From: JAJISK01 sp046759185
Lineage (GTDB): Archaea; Thermoplasmatota; Thermoplasmata; RBG-16-68-12; JAJISG01
Length of the DNA: 44,436 bases
Assembly (NCBI GenBank): GCA_046759185.1
Contig: JBHIBO010000014.1
Coordinates: forward strand, 1-44,436
Reading direction: 5' to 3'
In this document: in pieces, positions 24,482-32,554 of the stretch
Position numbering within the stretch: the first letter of the stretch is position 1
Layout: every line of letters starts with the position of its first letter
Notes under the pieces: generated by a model
Database searches by the model: none
The model's input: only the letters and a program-made list of their open reading frames with translations
Told to the model about the DNA's origin: nothing
Program-made: the position numbers and the translations under genes

Positions 24482-25038
24482 CGGTCGTGGACCGATACAT
24501 CGGCCAGGTCGCCCGCCACCTCGTGGGCATCTCCAGCAAGCACCGTCAGGACGTGCTCCTAGAGCTTCGTTCCAACATCATGGCTCAGGCCGAGGCCGAT
24601 GGCGATGGATTTCACGTGGTTGTGGAGGGCATGGGCCCGGCCCGAGTGACGGCCCAATCGTACATCGACCTCTACGGTTACGGCCTCCTCCCCAAGGTCC
24701 TAGCCTCTGTCATCGCCGCAGGTCTCGCGTTCCTGACGCTCCCCTTCTCCCTGACCCCCTCCGATGTCCTAGGGGCGGCATGGCTGTCCAACTTGATCCT
24801 CGTCCTCCTTCTTCTGTTCCTGATTGGCGTGGGGATGCGGTTGGGGCGGGAGGCCGCACTGATGGCAGGACTCGGCGTGGCCCTCGTTCGGTTTGGGGGC
24901 CTCGGAGCGGGTCTCGCGGCCGCCGTGCCCGGCGTTGCCAATCCTGTCGCTCTCCTGGCCTTCGTGCTGACGACCTTCGCTATTGCCTTCGCGGGCCTCA
25001 TCGCCGCGCCCCGCAGAGAAAGACGTGAACCGCCCTAG
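24445..25038 (+). CDS. HAAS-domain membrane protein paired with PadR
   Basis: A 197-residue protein. The N-terminal part VDRYIGQVARHLVGISSKHRQDVLLELRS is a HAAS-like helical domain, common beside PadR regulators in many bacteria. Four hydrophobic helices follow (about 82-197), rich in Leu, Ala and Gly. The ATG at 24445 has GGGAGG 8 nt upstream, inside the PadR gene. It ends 4 nt into the stop of the opposite-strand Nudix gene. PadR-HAAS pairs are thought to control membrane or envelope functions, but no ligand is known. Family assignment from pattern and context. Confidence 0.7.
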   Translation: MEFQAGAQGDEVAVVDRYIGQVARHLVGISSKHRQDVLLELRSNIMAQAEADGDGFHVVVEGMGPARVTAQSYIDLYGYGLLPKVLASVIAAGLAFLTLPFSLTPSDVLGAAWLSNLILVLLLLFLIGVGMRLGREAALMAGLGVALVRFGGLGAGLAAAVPGVANPVALLAFVLTTFAIAFAGLIAAPRRERREPP

Positions 25039-25739
25039 GTTCGTCCGGCCTTCCTGCTTGCCCGGAAGTCGGCGATAATGTTCTCATGATCAAAGCCCAT
25101 TTCCGGGGGCGCATCGAGATCGATGAGGTCCACTCCGGCCGCGTCCGACCCAGACGATAGGGTGCCACCGGTTACCGCCAGCTCGTACACGGCCGACACG
25201 ACGTGTCCCCGGGGATCGCGCCCTGGACGGGAATATACCCCCACCAGAGAGATGACCTTGGTCTCGAGGCCCGTTTCCTCCCGAACCTCCCGCACGACGG
25301 CCTCCTCCAGGGTTTCCCCATACTCAACCATCCCTCCGGGGAGTGAATACTGGCCCCGGAAGGGATCGTACCGTCGCTGAACCGCCACCAGCTTGCCCTC
25401 CACGAGGACCACGCCATCCACGGCCAAGAGGGGGGCCTGAAGTTTGGGGGCGTCGTGGGCCTCGTGGGCCGCCTTCCGATGCTCGAAGTCCTCCAAGAGC
25501 TGCCCTCCTAGATCGGAAACCCGTAGTCGGCGGCCGACCTGCCGGAGAGGATCGGACCCTCGCAACCCCCGAACCCGTGAACGCCACCGCCTTACGAAGC
25601 CCGACGAGAGACGAGCTTTGTCCATGGCCTCTGCCAAGGGACTTCCGGATTCCAGGGCAAGGAGAAGGGCGTGGAGAGGGTCGTTCATCAAGAGGACTCC
25701 TTCCTCCTCCAATCGCGTCTGGACGACGAGGTTCGCCAT
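25035..25739 (-). CDS. HTH-Nudix hydrolase
   Basis: A 234-residue protein. The C-terminal half (about 103-226) is a Nudix hydrolase; the Nudix box G-x5-E-x7-REVREETGL runs from Gly136 to Leu158, with all catalytic Glu present. The N-terminal 95 residues are helical and end with VSDLGGQLLEDF, which looks like the recognition-helix-to-wing part of a winged HTH. This order, HTH then Nudix, is the reverse of NrtR-type regulators (Nudix then HTH). A minus-strand CTATAAG (plus 25762-25768) is 26 nt before the ATG, giving a leaderless start. A shorter start at the ATG codon 18 is possible. Confidence 0.8.
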   Translation of the reverse strand: MANLVVQTRLEEEGVLLMNDPLHALLLALESGSPLAEAMDKARLSSGFVRRWRSRVRGLRGSDPLRQVGRRLRVSDLGGQLLEDFEHRKAAHEAHDAPKLQAPLLAVDGVVLVEGKLVAVQRRYDPFRGQYSLPGGMVEYGETLEEAVVREVREETGLETKVISLVGVYSRPGRDPRGHVVSAVYELAVTGGTLSSGSDAAGVDLIDLDAPPEMGFDHENIIADFRASRKAGRT

Positions 25740-25761
25740 GCCAGGCCAAAGGGATGCGACG

Positions 25762-25768
25762 CTTATAG
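25762..25768 (-). promoter_or_regulatory. TATA box of the HTH-Nudix gene
   Basis: CTATAAG on the minus strand, centred 26 nt before the ATG at 25739. Good match and good distance. Confidence 0.55.
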
Positions 25769-25858
25769 CCGACGCCCTCGCTGATTTCCCACGCCCAACG
25801 AAGGTTTAAGTCGCGGCGCCAGTCTAGAACGAAACGCCCTCGCGGAGGCGTTGCAAGC

Positions 25859-27271
25859 ATGTCTGAATGGGATCTCACTGAATGGGCCGTTGAAGAGGCC
25901 CGAAATCGGGGGGCGAGCTACGCTGAGGCGCGTTTCGAGGGACAGCGCCAGGAACAGTTTCTGCTGAAGAACGGCAACCTGGACGTCCTGTTCAGCGGCC
26001 ACGACCGCGGGATGGGTGTCCGCGTCCTCTTCGACGGGGCTCTAGGCTTCGCGGCAGGCAACGATGTGACGAAGGAGAGCGTTCGCGCCCTCGTAGACGA
26101 TGCGCTGGCCGTCGCCAGGAGCGGGAGGCGCAGGCACAAGATCGCCTTCACGGAGGAGCCCGCCGTCGAGGCCGAATGGAAGGTGCCCGAAAAGAAGCCG
26201 CTCCTGGAAACGCCTGTGGAAGAGAAGTTGGAGGCGGTCAACCACGTCGATCGGGAGGTCATGGATCTCGGCCTGAACATCCCGGCTCGCATCTTCTCGT
26301 GGTCCGGGACGGACATCGACAAGTACTTCGTCAACAGCGACGGGGCGAAGATTCGCTCTTACTCCCCCCGGGCCCGGATGTTCTACTTCCTGACGGTGGC
26401 CCACAACGGGGACGTGGAACAGGGAACTCGAAACCTGGGGTACGGCGGGGGCTGGGAGGCCTTCACGGAGTGGGACGCCCTGAACCTGGTGGTGAACGAG
26501 GCACGGTCCCTCCAGAAGGCCTTGGAGGAGGGCAAGAAGTCCCCCGAGGGGAAGATGGACCTCGTGGCGGGTCCCCAGGTGACGGGCATCGCAAGTCACG
26601 AGTCCTGCGGCCACGCGACGGAGGCCGACCGCGTCCTGGGCCGCGAAGCCTCCCAGGCGGGGAAGTCGTTCATCACCCCCGAGTCCGTGGGGGACCGCGT
26701 CGGGAGCGACGTCGTGACGGTCGTGGACGACCCCACCGTGCCCAACACCATCGCGTACTACGAGTACGACGACGAAGGGGTGAAGGCCCGCCGGCGCTAC
26801 CTCTACAAGGACGGGATCATCAACGAGTTCCTCCAGAACCGGGAAACCGCGGCGGTGATGGGGACCCGAAGCAACGGGGCCGCCCGGGCCGTGAACTACA
26901 ACGTGGAAGCCATCGTCCGCATGGCCAACACCTTCGTGGAGCCCCAGGACTGGACGGTGGAGGAGATGATCGAGGGGGTGAAGGACGGGATCTACATGAA
27001 GACGTTCACGGAGTGGAACATCGACGATAAGCGGTACAACGGCAAGTACGCAGGACGCGAGGCCTACCGCATCGAGAACGGGGAGATCGGGGCGCCCGTG
27101 CGCAACACCGTCATCGAGCTGACCACGCCTGCCTGGTGGTCCGCCGTGGACGCCGTGGGGAAGGACCTCGAATTTGAAGCCGGCTTCTGCGGCAAGTCCG
27201 ATCCGACCCAGAGCTTGGATGCCATGCTGGGCGGGCCGACGATACGGCTCCGTGATGTGTACCTGAGGTGA
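25859..27271 (+). CDS. tldD: TldD metallopeptidase
   Basis: Active subunit of the TldD-TldE protease, which trims unfolded or modified peptides in bacteria and archaea. The zinc motif HExxxH is HESCGH at residues 247-252, followed by ATEADRVLGREAS; the glutamate at 255 fits the third ligand position. The N-terminus (SYAEARFEGQRQEQFLLKNG) and GTRSNGAARAVNYNV are typical. Length 470 is normal. A GGAGG precedes the ATG by 14 nt. The next gene, tldE, starts 5 nt after its stop, so the complex is encoded together. Confidence 0.94.
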   Translation: MSEWDLTEWAVEEARNRGASYAEARFEGQRQEQFLLKNGNLDVLFSGHDRGMGVRVLFDGALGFAAGNDVTKESVRALVDDALAVARSGRRRHKIAFTEEPAVEAEWKVPEKKPLLETPVEEKLEAVNHVDREVMDLGLNIPARIFSWSGTDIDKYFVNSDGAKIRSYSPRARMFYFLTVAHNGDVEQGTRNLGYGGGWEAFTEWDALNLVVNEARSLQKALEEGKKSPEGKMDLVAGPQVTGIASHESCGHATEADRVLGREASQAGKSFITPESVGDRVGSDVVTVVDDPTVPNTIAYYEYDDEGVKARRRYLYKDGIINEFLQNRETAAVMGTRSNGAARAVNYNVEAIVRMANTFVEPQDWTVEEMIEGVKDGIYMKTFTEWNIDDKRYNGKYAGREAYRIENGEIGAPVRNTVIELTTPAWWSAVDAVGKDLEFEAGFCGKSDPTQSLDAMLGGPTIRLRDVYLR

Positions 27272-27276
27272 TGACG

Positions 27277-28599
27277 ATGAGCGATTTCGCAGACATGGCC
27301 GAGCGCATCGTTCATCGGGCCGTGAAACGGGGGGCCGACGACGTCGTCGCAGGGGTGAACGTCAACCGGTCCTACCAGGTCCGCTTCGCCCAAAACGAGC
27401 CCGTGATCAGCAACCGATGGCGGGAGACGGGCGCCTTCGCGGGCGTCGTGGTCCAGAAGCGGGTCGTGGGTACCGAGATCAAAGATCTGAGCCGGGTGGA
27501 CGAAGCGGTCGACGACCTCGTGGCCACGGCCCGGAAATCCCAGGAGAATCCCCAGTATGGGGGGATCGCCCAGGGCCCGTTCACCTACAGGAAGTCCGCC
27601 CCGGACCCGAAGATTCTTGACCTCACCGACGGCGGGGACCTCGTGTACGCCGCCGTGAATGCCGCCCTGGGGGAAGGGGCGAAGGAGACCGCGGGGAGTT
27701 TCTGGAAGTACGATGAGGAGACCTTCCTCCACACCTCCAACGACGCCGTGGGCCACGAGCGGGGAGGAAGCCTCTGCCTCACGATTCGCGCCATGACCGG
27801 GCCGGATTCCAGCGGCCACGATGTGGCGTGTGCAACGCATGCCTCCGAATTCCATCCCGAGAAAGCAGGTCGGAACGCGGGGAAGATCGCGGCCCTGGCA
27901 AAGGCCCCTAAGCAGGGAGAGGCGGGGACCTACGACATCGTCTTCGAACCCCTCCTCGTCGGAGGCCTGGTCAACGAGATTGGCGGCAGGGCCTCCGCCT
28001 TCTCCGTGCTGGCCGGCCTCTCGCCCCTCAAGGACAAGCTCGGCGAGAAGGTGGCCGCGGAAGGCGTGACGGTGATCGACGACGGCAGCGCCGACTCCGT
28101 CGGGAATCGTGCGTTCGACGACGAAGGCGCCCCCACGCGTCCCAACACCCTCGTCGACCAAGGAACGCTGCAGACCTACCTGCACAATACCTCCACCGCG
28201 AAGCTCTTCAAGACGGAGACCACGGCCAACGCGGGCTTCGTCTCCCCCCAACCCCACGCCCTCTTCATCAAACCAGGCGACTGGAGCCGGGACGAGATGG
28301 TGGCAGAGGTCAAGGACGGGCTCTGGCTCACGAACAGCTGGTACACGCGGTACCAGTCCTACATGACGGGGGACTTCAGCACCATCCCCCGCGACGGCAT
28401 CTTCCGGATCCGGGACGGGGAAGTGACGGAGGCTTGGAAAGACGTACGGCTCACGGACAACCTCCTGCACCTCTGGAGTCAGGTCGAGGGCCTGGGGAAG
28501 GAGGTCCAGCAGGTGAAGTGGTGGTACGAAGTCCCCACGCCCGCCGTGGTTCCCTACATGCTCGCCCGGGAGATTGGGATCACCAGGTCCGCCGAGTAA
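27277..28599 (+). CDS. tldE: TldE/PmbA subunit
   Basis: Partner of TldD that lacks the zinc motif. It shows VNVNRSYQVRFAQNEPVISN at the N-terminus, FEPLLVGGLVNEIGGRASAF in the middle, and KPGDWSRDEMVAEVKDGLWL toward the end, all matching PmbA/TldE. Length 440 is normal. Start chosen at the ATG at 27277, which has GAGGTG 6 nt upstream; ATG at 27271 and GTG at 27268 are in frame but too near the Shine-Dalgarno. Forms a hetero-oligomer with TldD. Confidence 0.93.
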   Translation: MSDFADMAERIVHRAVKRGADDVVAGVNVNRSYQVRFAQNEPVISNRWRETGAFAGVVVQKRVVGTEIKDLSRVDEAVDDLVATARKSQENPQYGGIAQGPFTYRKSAPDPKILDLTDGGDLVYAAVNAALGEGAKETAGSFWKYDEETFLHTSNDAVGHERGGSLCLTIRAMTGPDSSGHDVACATHASEFHPEKAGRNAGKIAALAKAPKQGEAGTYDIVFEPLLVGGLVNEIGGRASAFSVLAGLSPLKDKLGEKVAAEGVTVIDDGSADSVGNRAFDDEGAPTRPNTLVDQGTLQTYLHNTSTAKLFKTETTANAGFVSPQPHALFIKPGDWSRDEMVAEVKDGLWLTNSWYTRYQSYMTGDFSTIPRDGIFRIRDGEVTEAWKDVRLTDNLLHLWSQVEGLGKEVQQVKWWYEVPTPAVVPYMLAREIGITRSAE

Positions 28600-28609
28600 G
28601 GCGCACCCC

Positions 28610-30262
28610 TCACTCCTCCCTGCGTTCCTCCATGGGCACTCGCAGGCCGTGGGAGCGGGCGAATCCAAGCGCGGCTTCGTAGCCCGCGTCGGCATGCCGT
28701 AGAACCCCCAGCCCTGGGTCTCCCGTGAAGACCGCCTCGATTCGCGATCCAGTCTCTTCCGATCCATCGGCTACCACGGTCATCCCCGCGTGGACCGAGT
28801 ACCCCACCCCCACGCCGCCACCGCTATGGATGGCCACCAGATCGGCCCCGGAAGCCGTGTTCAGCAGTGCATTGAGCAGGGGCCAATCCGCCACGGCGTC
28901 GGAACCGTCCCGCATGCCCTCCGTCTCCCGCGTGGGGGAGGCCACCGATCCGCTGTCGAGGTGGTCCCGGGTAATGACAATGGGCGCCTCCAGGTCGCCA
29001 CCGGCGACCATCTGGTTGATCCGAGTAGCGAAGCGGTCCCGCTCCCCGTAGCCCAGCCAACAGACCCGGGCCGGCAGCCCCTCCCAGGGAAGGTGCTTCT
29101 CCGCGAGGCGTATCCAACGGGTGAGCTGCAGGTTGTCGGGGAAGAGCTCGAGGACCACCTCGTCCGTCCGAAGGATGTCGTTCGGGTTCCCCGAGACGGC
29201 CACCCACCGGAAGGGCCCCCGGCCCTCGGCGAACATGGGGCGAATGTAGAGTTTGACGAAGCCCCCGAAGTCAAAGGCCTCCTCCAATCCGGCGTCCAGG
29301 GCCTGACCGCGGATGTTGTTGCCGTACTCGAAGACGACGGAGCGGGCCTCCTGAAAAGCGAGCATGGCCTTCACGTGGTCCACGATGGAGCTCCGTGACC
29401 TTCGCAGGTATCCCTCGGGATCGGATTGGCGGAGGTCCGCGGCGTCCTCCACGCTGAGGCCGGCGGGAATGTAACCCTCCAAGGGGTCGTGGGCCGACGT
29501 TTGGTCGGTTACCACATCAGGATGGAAACCCCGGCGAACGAGCTCGGGGTGCACCTCCGCACAGTTCCCGATAAGGGCCACCGAGGCGGGCTCCTTCGCC
29601 TCGGCCGCGTCCTGCACGATGGTCAGGGCCTCGCTCAGGTCGTGAGTCAGCTCGCGGCAGAACCCGGCGTCCAGCCGGCGCCGGGCTCGGGCCTCATCCA
29701 CCTCCACGGCGAGACATGCACCCCCGTTCATGGTCACGGCCAGGGGCTGAGCTCCTCCCATGCCCCCGAGGCCACCCGTCAGAACCGTCCGGCCCTCGAG
29801 GCTCCCATCGAAGTCCTGCCGGGCACTCGCGGCGAACGTCTCATAGGTCCCTTGGATGATGCCCTGGGTCCCGATGTAGGCCCATGACCCCGCCGTCATC
29901 TGGCCGAACATCATCAGGCCGAGGGCCTCCAACTCCCAGAAGTGGTCCCAAGTCGCCCAATGTGGGACGAGGTTCGCATTCGCGATGAGGACCCGAGGTG
30001 CGCGTGTATGGGTGCGGAAGATTCCCACGGGCTTCCCCGACTGGACCAGGAGGGTCTCGTCCTCCTCCAATTCCTGCAGGAGTCGGTGCATGGCTTCGTA
30101 TGCATCCCAACTTCGGGCGACCCTTCCCGTCCCACCGTAGACGATAAGATCGTCCGGCCGCTCGGCGTTTTCGAGGTTGTTCTCCATCATCCGAAGGAGG
30201 GCCTCCTGCCGCCATCCTTTGGCGCGGATTTTCGTGCCGCGGGCAGCCTGAACGCGGGCCAT
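28610..30262 (-). CDS. hutU: Urocanate hydratase
   Basis: NAD+-containing enzyme that turns urocanate into imidazolonepropionate, the second step of histidine degradation. Its sequence matches throughout: YGGTGRVARSWDAYEAMH, WATWDHFWELEALGLMMFGQ, GSWAYIGTQGIIQGTYETF, and TGGLGGMGGAQPLAVTMNGG (NAD site). Length 550 is normal. It lies 63 nt after the cyclodeaminase on the same strand, with a CTTTAGTC element about 33 nt before the ATG that may serve as a weak separate promoter. Histidase and imidazolonepropionase genes are not in this window. Confidence 0.95.
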   Translation of the reverse strand: MARVQAARGTKIRAKGWRQEALLRMMENNLENAERPDDLIVYGGTGRVARSWDAYEAMHRLLQELEEDETLLVQSGKPVGIFRTHTRAPRVLIANANLVPHWATWDHFWELEALGLMMFGQMTAGSWAYIGTQGIIQGTYETFAASARQDFDGSLEGRTVLTGGLGGMGGAQPLAVTMNGGACLAVEVDEARARRRLDAGFCRELTHDLSEALTIVQDAAEAKEPASVALIGNCAEVHPELVRRGFHPDVVTDQTSAHDPLEGYIPAGLSVEDAADLRQSDPEGYLRRSRSSIVDHVKAMLAFQEARSVVFEYGNNIRGQALDAGLEEAFDFGGFVKLYIRPMFAEGRGPFRWVAVSGNPNDILRTDEVVLELFPDNLQLTRWIRLAEKHLPWEGLPARVCWLGYGERDRFATRINQMVAGGDLEAPIVITRDHLDSGSVASPTRETEGMRDGSDAVADWPLLNALLNTASGADLVAIHSGGGVGVGYSVHAGMTVVADGSEETGSRIEAVFTGDPGLGVLRHADAGYEAALGFARSHGLRVPMEERREE

Positions 30263-30325
30263 GGTAATCGAGAGGACAACCGGCCCCGCGGACTAAAGGA
30301 TTCCTGCCTCGGGGAGGGGGCGAGG

Positions 30326-30958
30326 CTACCGAAGCCGCCTCTCGACGGTGGCGACGGCCTCCCTGTGGTCCTCCACCGCCTGCTGCTCCAACCGTGAGAC
30401 CTCCTCGCTCAGCCGCTCGGCGAAGGCAGCATCCGAGATGGACGCGAGGTTGATGTCGACGTTCAGGAACGCGCTACGTAGGGCCGCCAGGCCCAGGTGC
30501 GCTGCAACGCCTACGTCGGAGACGGCATTCTTGTTCGCACCCTCGGCCATTGCCCGGAGGAGACGGAGAATGGTCCCACAATGGCGAGCCGTCTCGAGAG
30601 GCACTTCGGCCGCCTTCTTCAGCGCGGCCTGAACCGCTGCGCTCCGACTCTCCTTCCCCTCCGGAGTCGATCTGTCCATCCGAAAAGCGGCCATGACCGT
30701 TTCGAAGGCGTCGGCATCCTCGCTCACGAGGGCATGCAGCCGGTGGCGCGGCTCCCGGATCTCCCTTGAGTATCCGCGGAAGGCCTCCGTGACGTCTTCG
30801 TATCCCTTCTTCCCGACGGTCAGCCGACAGACCATCGAACCCAGAGACCCGGCGACAGACCCCACGAGGGCCGCGGCGCTCCCCCCGCCCGGCGTGGGTC
30901 GACGCGAAGCCAGGTCCTTCAGGAACGTATTGACCGAACTGTCCAGGCTTACTCCCAT
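30326..30958 (-). CDS. fchA: Formimidoyltetrahydrofolate cyclodeaminase
   Basis: A 210-residue helical enzyme that releases ammonia from 5-formimino-tetrahydrofolate to give methenyl-THF. The family motif RRPTPGGGSAAALVGSVAGSL is present near the N-terminus, followed by NKNAVSDVGVAAHLGLAA and a charged C-terminus. Length is normal for a stand-alone enzyme; in animals it is fused to the formiminotransferase. It overlaps the upstream ftcD gene by 10 nt. Together they process the formimino group from histidine. Confidence 0.94.
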   Translation of the reverse strand: MGVSLDSSVNTFLKDLASRRPTPGGGSAAALVGSVAGSLGSMVCRLTVGKKGYEDVTEAFRGYSREIREPRHRLHALVSEDADAFETVMAAFRMDRSTPEGKESRSAAVQAALKKAAEVPLETARHCGTILRLLRAMAEGANKNAVSDVGVAAHLGLAALRSAFLNVDINLASISDAAFAERLSEEVSRLEQQAVEDHREAVATVERRLR

Positions 30959-31848
30959 AATCTCCGCTCCAGAATCTGATCGCGCTGGAAGTCCTCAAGC
31001 CGAAGGTATCCCTCGGCCGCGTCCAGCAGGGCCTCCAGGGGTACCAGACCGACAATCTCGCTGCCTGCGACGGCCACACCGGCGGCTTCGGCCTGCTTCC
31101 GGATCGCCTCATAGACTGTAGGGATCGAGGTGACGCGGAAGTTCAGGACGTTCATTGAGACCTGGACCTGACCCCTGTCCTCGAGGGAGAAGCCCTTCGC
31201 CTGGATATCGGGGAATCCCCCACTGCTCGCCCGAATCTGCTTGGCGATGGCCTGGGCCAGGGCCAGGTCGTCGGTGGCGAGGTTTACGTTGTAGGCGATG
31301 AGGGGGCCCCGGGCGCCGACGACGGTGGCTCCGGCGGTGGGGTGCATTTTCGGGTCCCCCACGTCCGGGTCGCGGTCCGGGTCCTTCCCCATGGCCTCCC
31401 GAAGGCCCTCGAACTCGCCCTTCCGGATCCTGGGAAGGAGACGACGGTCGTCGCGAAGGGCCGCCTCGGCGTAGAAGTACACGGGGATGCGGAGTTTCTC
31501 CCAGACACGGCGACCCAACGCGTGGGCCAGCCCCACACATGCCTCCATGGAGATGTTCGCGATGGGGACGAAGGGGACAACGTCGGCCGCACCAATGCGA
31601 GGGTGCTCTCCCTTGTGCTGGGTGAGGTCGATGAGTTCCACCGCCTGTGAGACGGCCCGAAAAGCGGCCTCTACGACGGGTTCGGGTTCGCCCACGAAGG
31701 TCAGGACGGCCCGGTTGTGGTCGGGGTCCATCTCTTCGCCCAGAAGGCGGACGCCCTCGACCTGCACGATGGCATCGGCGATCGCATGGACCACCTCCGC
31801 ACGCCGACCCTCGCTAAAGTTGGGGACGCACTCGACAACCTGGGCCAT
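30949..31848 (-). CDS. ftcD: Glutamate formimidoyltransferase
   Basis: Moves the formimino group of formiminoglutamate to tetrahydrofolate. Motifs: VVECVPNFSEGRRAEVV, DPDHNRAVLTFVGEP, HKGEHPRIGAADVVPFVP and GPLIAYNVNLATDDLALA, with the catalytic histidine in the MDPDHNR region. Length 299 is normal. A TATA-like CTTAAG on the minus strand (plus bases 31873-31879) lies 28 nt before the ATG. It is the first of three co-oriented catabolic genes. Use of THF implies folate-type one-carbon carriers in this archaeon. Confidence 0.94.
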   Translation of the reverse strand: MAQVVECVPNFSEGRRAEVVHAIADAIVQVEGVRLLGEEMDPDHNRAVLTFVGEPEPVVEAAFRAVSQAVELIDLTQHKGEHPRIGAADVVPFVPIANISMEACVGLAHALGRRVWEKLRIPVYFYAEAALRDDRRLLPRIRKGEFEGLREAMGKDPDRDPDVGDPKMHPTAGATVVGARGPLIAYNVNLATDDLALAQAIAKQIRASSGGFPDIQAKGFSLEDRGQVQVSMNVLNFRVTSIPTVYEAIRKQAEAAGVAVAGSEIVGLVPLEALLDAAEGYLRLEDFQRDQILERRLWE

Positions 31849-31872
31849 CGTTGAAACGCAGGAGGGAACGCT

Positions 31873-31879
31873 ACTTAAG
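31873..31879 (-). promoter_or_regulatory. TATA-like box of ftcD
   Basis: Minus-strand CTTAAGT centred about 28 nt before the ftcD ATG; it overlaps the stop codon of the small frame upstream. Indicates a leaderless transcript for ftcD-fchA-hutU. Confidence 0.5.
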
Positions 31880-32102
31880 CGTGCCCGCTACGCCGGGACG
31901 GGACACGGCGCCAGCGCTTGTCGACGTAGCATCTGGCGGGTTTGCCCCAGACGTAGATTCTTCGATCCCGATGGGCGCCCGTCCCAGTGACGACATAGAC
32001 GCGCCCGATCTTGCGCCCTACAGCGACGAGCTTCTCGCCGAAGACACTGTCTCCCGCCTCGCCGGACTCAGGCAACGACTTCACTCTCCGCGGCGAGGGC
32101 AT
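31875..32102 (-). CDS. Basic 75-residue protein following the RHH gene; possible frameshifted tail
   Basis: Overlaps the end of the RHH gene by 35 nt in another frame. The part FGEKLVAVGRKIGRVYVVTGTG, then RRIYVWGKPARCYVDKRWRR, is basic and beta-like. It could be an independent small protein translated from its own ATG, or the C-terminal extension of the RHH-winged-helix protein displaced by a one-base shift: the RHH frame ends LAAESEVVA just where a wing would continue. No family recognised. Coding by composition only. Confidence 0.4.
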   Translation of the reverse strand: MPSPRRVKSLPESGEAGDSVFGEKLVAVGRKIGRVYVVTGTGAHRDRRIYVWGKPARCYVDKRWRRVPSRRSGHA

Positions 32103-32400
32103 TCACCACCCGAAAGGCGAGTTCGATGTCCATGGTAAGGGCTTCGGCGAGATCCGACACGTAGGTTCCTGGGTGTTCCTCCAAGTATCCCAGGATCGCG
32201 GCACGCGCCTCGTCCCGCGTGTAGGGCCTCACGCGCAAGACCTTGGCCTCTTTCAACGCTTCCACATACTCCACGAGAGCCCGTTCCACAAACTCAGTTC
32301 GGGATCGCATGCCCGTCCGCCCAACGAGCTCATCCACCTGGCGGAGCAGGTCGGAGGGAAGGCGGAGGGAGATCGTGGGCTTCCTCTTCTCCTGTGCCAT
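32068..32400 (-). CDS. Ribbon-helix-helix (CopG-like) regulator with C-terminal winged-helix-like part
   Basis: A 110-residue protein. Residues 1-48 are a ribbon-helix-helix DNA-binding domain (KPTISLRLPSDLLRQVDELV, RSRTEFVERALVEYV). Residues about 60-110 look like a winged helix (RAAILGYLEEHPGTYVSDLAEALTMD). The ATG at 32400 has a TATA-like box (minus, plus bases 32426-32431) about 28 nt upstream, overlapped by an inverted repeat TGTGAT-N7-ATCACA, so it probably controls itself. It lies upstream of the histidine-degradation genes on the same strand and may regulate them; that is inference. The longer frame from 32517 is rejected because it starts before the promoter. Confidence 0.82.
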   Translation of the reverse strand: MAQEKRKPTISLRLPSDLLRQVDELVGRTGMRSRTEFVERALVEYVEALKEAKVLRVRPYTRDEARAAILGYLEEHPGTYVSDLAEALTMDIELAFRVVNALAAESEVVA

Positions 32401-32408
32401 GCAATACG

Positions 32409-32427
32409 TGTGATGCGTGTAATCACA
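32409..32427. promoter_or_regulatory. Inverted repeat TGTGAT-N7-ATCACA over the RHH promoter
   Basis: Six-base perfect arms (32409-32414 and 32422-32427) with a 7-nt spacer, abutting the minus-strand TATA-like CATAAA. Likely autoregulatory operator bound by the RHH dimer. Confidence 0.6.
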
Positions 32428-32523
32428 TAAATCCATCGCTTGCATGCAGCGTCCCTCTAGCAGCAGTTCGAGGATATTCATGGAGAGCCGCGGGCGGACA
32501 TGCCCCACGGCTCGCAAAACCTC

Positions 32524-32529
32524 TAATTA
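32524..32529 (+). promoter_or_regulatory. TATA box of proS
   Basis: TAATTA centred 28 nt before the ATG at 32555; no Shine-Dalgarno site. Supports a leaderless start there. Confidence 0.5.
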
Positions 32530-32554
32530 CGCCCCTGGCTTAGGCCCTCGTTCC

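Noticed and set aside
27064..28767. A 567-residue minus-strand frame over tldE
   Set aside because: Antisense of a clear tldE gene; no promoter, no family pattern.
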